A DNA stretch of 23,425 nucleotides from DASYTH01 sp035762905 (GTDB lineage Bacteria; Actinomycetota; Actinomycetes; Mycobacteriales; Pseudonocardiaceae): assembly GCF_035762905.1 (NCBI RefSeq), contig NZ_DASUCC010000036.1, positions 1 to 23,425 on the forward strand. Direction: 5' to 3'. Below the pieces are notes generated by a model that saw only the letters and a program-made list of their open reading frames with translations, had not been told where the DNA came from and ran no database searches. This document shows, one piece after another, positions 21,743-23,425 of this stretch (position 1 is the stretch's first letter; each line of letters starts with the position of its first letter). A program made the translations under genes and the position numbers.

Positions 21743-22543
21743 TTAGTTGACGAAGCGCAGATCGGAGATCCACCCGGCGGACACCGCCATGATGTACGCG
21801 TCGGTGAGGATCACGGTGAACAGCGAGATCATCGCGAACTGGCCGTGCCGGCCGTTCAGCTTGGACACGAACACCCAGTAGCGGTACCGCATCGGGTGCT
21901 TGGAGAAGTGCTTGAGCTTGCCACCGACGATGTGCCGGCAGGCGTGGCAGGACAGCGTGTAACCCCACAGCATCACCAGGTTGATCCAGATGATCACGGT
22001 GCCGAGGCCGAAGCCGAAGCCGCCGTCCGGGCCGGTGAAGGCCAGGATCGCGTCGTAGACGTTGATCAGTCCGAAGAGCACCGCGCCGTAGAAGAAGTAC
22101 CGGTGCAGGTTCAGCAGCACCAGGGGGAAGCGGCTCTCGCCGGTGTACTTGCCGTGCGGTTCGGGCACCGCGCAGGCGGCCGGGGCGAGGAAGAACGAGC
22201 GATAGCCGGCCTTGCGGTAGTAGTAGCAGGTGCCCCGGAAGCCGGCCAGAATCACGAACGTGAGCACGGCGATCGGGATGAATACCGGCATCTCCGGCAG
22301 CGGGGTGCCGAAATGGCTGGAGCCGGGCACGCACGAGTCGCTGATGCACGGTGAGTACACCGGCGTCAGGTAGTGGTACTGGTCGACCCAGTAGTACTCG
22401 TTCATGAAGATCCGCACCGTGGCGTAGATGATGAAGAACGCCAGGACCGCTCCGGTCGTCAGCGGCGCTCGCCACCACGAGTCGGTGCGGAGGGTGCGCG
22501 CGGCGATGCGCGCGCGGCCATGGGCGTTGACGCCTGCGGTCAT
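21743..22543 (-). CDS. sdhC: Succinate dehydrogenase membrane anchor (Rv0249c type)
   Basis: A single anchor subunit replacing separate SdhC and SdhD. It binds haem and passes electrons to menaquinone. The 266-residue protein has about five membrane helices. His residues in LNLHRYFFYG and SCHACRHIVGG are candidate haem ligands, and the loop YSPCISDSCVPG has two Cys. The FRGTCYYYRKAGYRSFFLAP and HGKYTGESRFPLVLLN segments are hallmarks of the Rv0249c family. The ATG at 22543 follows GAGGA with a 4-nt spacer. First gene of the operon; a leader with a GTAACC direct repeat lies upstream. Confidence 0.93.
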   Translation of the reverse strand: MTAGVNAHGRARIAARTLRTDSWWRAPLTTGAVLAFFIIYATVRIFMNEYYWVDQYHYLTPVYSPCISDSCVPGSSHFGTPLPEMPVFIPIAVLTFVILAGFRGTCYYYRKAGYRSFFLAPAACAVPEPHGKYTGESRFPLVLLNLHRYFFYGAVLFGLINVYDAILAFTGPDGGFGFGLGTVIIWINLVMLWGYTLSCHACRHIVGGKLKHFSKHPMRYRYWVFVSKLNGRHGQFAMISLFTVILTDAYIMAVSAGWISDLRFVN

Positions 22544-22591
22544 CGTGTCCTCGTATTCCAGCTCAGGCCTGCAACGTGCTGATTCAACACC

Positions 22592-22607
22592 GTAACCTTT
22601 GGTAACC
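22592..22607. promoter_or_regulatory. Direct repeat GTAACC-N4-GTAACC upstream of sdh
   Basis: GTAACC at 22592-22597 and 22602-22607 has a 10-nt period, one helical turn, about 50 nt upstream of the sdhC start. Tandem half-sites on one face of DNA are typical of OmpR-family regulators; actinobacterial MtrA and GlnR bind GTAAC-like direct repeats. Which one acts here is open. A minus-strand promoter candidate TTGTCC (22643-22638) with CACAGT (22620-22615), 17-nt spacer, would put the site at the transcription start. Confidence 0.5.
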
Positions 22608-22868
22608 GCCGCCGACTGTGCCCTTCCGGTACCGCTAGGACAAGTACCACACGCCGAGATGCCCCCCGTAAGTGCCCTATTCGTGGTGTGATCGTCGCCC
22701 TATAGGGGTGGGCGTGTCGTGACAACCATGCGGCGCGTACTCATGATCCGGGGTCGGCCTTGCTCCCCGTTCCCCGCCCCCACCCCACCCGACTCGCCCT
22801 CACCCCGGCTCGGCGAGCCCCACCCCCGGCTCGGCGAGTCCCCACGCCCAGCCATTGACTTGCCGCCT
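22608..22868. other. sdh upstream region, no gene seen
   Basis: Contains two GCCCTAT heptamers (22674-22680 and 22697-22703), the second inside the palindrome CCCTATAGGG (22698-22707). A second minus-strand promoter candidate is TTGTCA (22725-22720) with TATAGG (22704-22699), but the 15-nt spacer is short. A pyrimidine-rich stretch with repeated CGGCTCGGCGAG follows at 22806-22838. No supported gene on either strand. Confidence 0.5.
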
Positions 22869-23125
22869 CCAGCCAGCGAGTCGCCGATTCGAGCCACCGA
22901 GTCCTCATCCCCAGCAACCGAACCGCCAATTCCAGCAAGCGAACCGCCGATTCCGAGCCGTCGAGTTGCCGACTCCAGTTACCGAGCCGCCGGTTCCAGC
23001 CCCTCGAGTCCCCGGTGCTCCGGCCGAGAACTCGGGGTGCCCAGGCTGGCGACTCGGGTACCCGGGGCCGGCTACTCACCTGCTCGAAGCCGCAACTCAG
23101 ATGCTGCAGCTGGCGGGTCACGGGC
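22869..23125. repeat. Degenerate 21-nt repeat field with orientation switch
   Basis: Plus-oriented units of 21-22 nt start at 22869, 22890, 22911, 22932, 22953, 22975 and 22996, with consensus near CCAGCAACCGAGTCGCCGATT. From about 23028 the same motif runs in reverse complement (GAACTCGGGGTGC, GACTCGGGTAC, AACTCAGATGCTGCAGCTGG), with 21-23 nt period. The field therefore forms two converging arms. Same family as 219-302. Period of seven codons creates false open frames. Confidence 0.8.
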
Positions 23126-23126
23126 T

Positions 23127-23162
23127 CACCGGCACCGGCACCGGCACCGGCACCGGCACCGG
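23127..23162. repeat. CACCGG hexamer microsatellite, six copies
   Basis: Six perfect tandem copies of CACCGG, ended by CCGAG. Reads as Gly-Ala or Val-Pro dipeptides on the minus strand without a supported gene. Likely variable in copy number. Confidence 0.92.
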
Positions 23163-23425
23163 CCGAGAACACGAGTGCCACGGTCGCCTCGCAATGGACC
23201 CCGGCGGCACCACGGGTACTGCAGTGGGGGCCACCGGCACCGGTCCGGAACTCGGGGCCCGGGAGCCGGCGACTCGATGGATCCCGACGGTGACTCGGGT
23301 GCTGGAGGCGAGCACTCACCGAACCTCGGGCAGGCCCTCGCGAGCCAGCGGCGGCTCGGTGGCTGGCGGTGGAAGTCGCGGGTTGGGGGAACGCGACCTG
23401 TGCAGGGGCGGGGCGGAGGGTGGGG
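23163..23425. other. Non-coding stretch with further repeat units
   Basis: No supported gene. Reverse-oriented units of the 21-nt family continue (for example around 23247-23278 and 23292-23305, where GACTCGGGTGCTGG is the exact reverse complement of 281-294). The last 100 nt become G-rich with loose GGCTCGGTGGCTGG-like units. Confidence 0.6.

Noticed and set aside
22741..23319. Minus-strand frame of 192 codons with WLE/RLLE-type heptads
   Set aside because: The heptads follow from the 21-nt DNA repeat and the Gly-Ala run from the CACCGG microsatellite. No ribosome binding site or family resemblance is seen, and the repeat orientation switches within the frame.

Overview
The window is high-GC actinobacterial chromosome, most likely from the order Pseudonocardiales. 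This rests on protein styles and gene order, not on a marker gene. Gene order follows the lexA-to-miaB block of mycobacteria and corynebacteria: SOS-controlled LysM/division gene <-> lexA, hflX, dapF, miaA, an Rv2728c-type protein, a DUF349 protein, an Rv2732c-type membrane protein, miaB, then gluABCD.

Layout. 1-563: a strong hairpin (7-46) and degenerate 21-nt repeats; no gene. 564-1927: divergent LysM membrane protein and lexA around a cluster of SOS boxes. 1924-4466 (minus): secreted, membrane-anchored propeller-like protein and hflX. 4543-8284 (plus): SNF2 helicase plus SWIM zinc-finger protein, a two-gene module between hflX and dapF. 8189-10728 (minus): LigB-like protein, miaA, dapF as a tightly coupled operon. 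10964-12493 (plus): DUF349 coiled-coil protein. 12560-14540 (minus): miaB followed by a small membrane protein. 14697-18071 (plus): complete glutamate ABC uptake operon gluABCD. 18176-19064: small membrane protein, then relics of a CGNR zinc-finger gene and an AlkZ-type winged-helix gene. 19065-22543 (minus): succinate dehydrogenase of the Sdh1 type (anchor, flavoprotein, iron-sulfur protein). 22544-23425: sdh leader, then a second large field of 21-nt repeats and a CACCGG microsatellite.

Most unusual signal. A 75-nt cassette occurs twice, on opposite strands and between unrelated gene pairs (miaB / membrane protein at 13030-13104; gluC / gluD at 17110-17184). In both places it is a 24-codon mini-ORF. 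Its ATG overlaps the stop of the upstream gene (ATGA) and its TGA overlaps the start of the downstream gene (ATGA or TTGA). It carries the ribosome binding site for the downstream gene. The cassette is bracketed by a 9-nt direct repeat, CG(A/T)TGAGCG, 71 nt apart. Deleting one repeat unit would leave a classical 4-nt stop/start overlap. It looks like a small element that enters start/stop junctions while preserving translational coupling.

How the genes fit together: SOS control (lexA and the division/cell-wall gene), ribosome rescue and tRNA modification (hflX, miaA, miaB both acting on the A37 modification), meso-diaminopimelate synthesis (dapF), glutamate uptake and respiratory succinate oxidation. 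Most of these are housekeeping; novelty lies mainly in intergenic elements and gene junctions.
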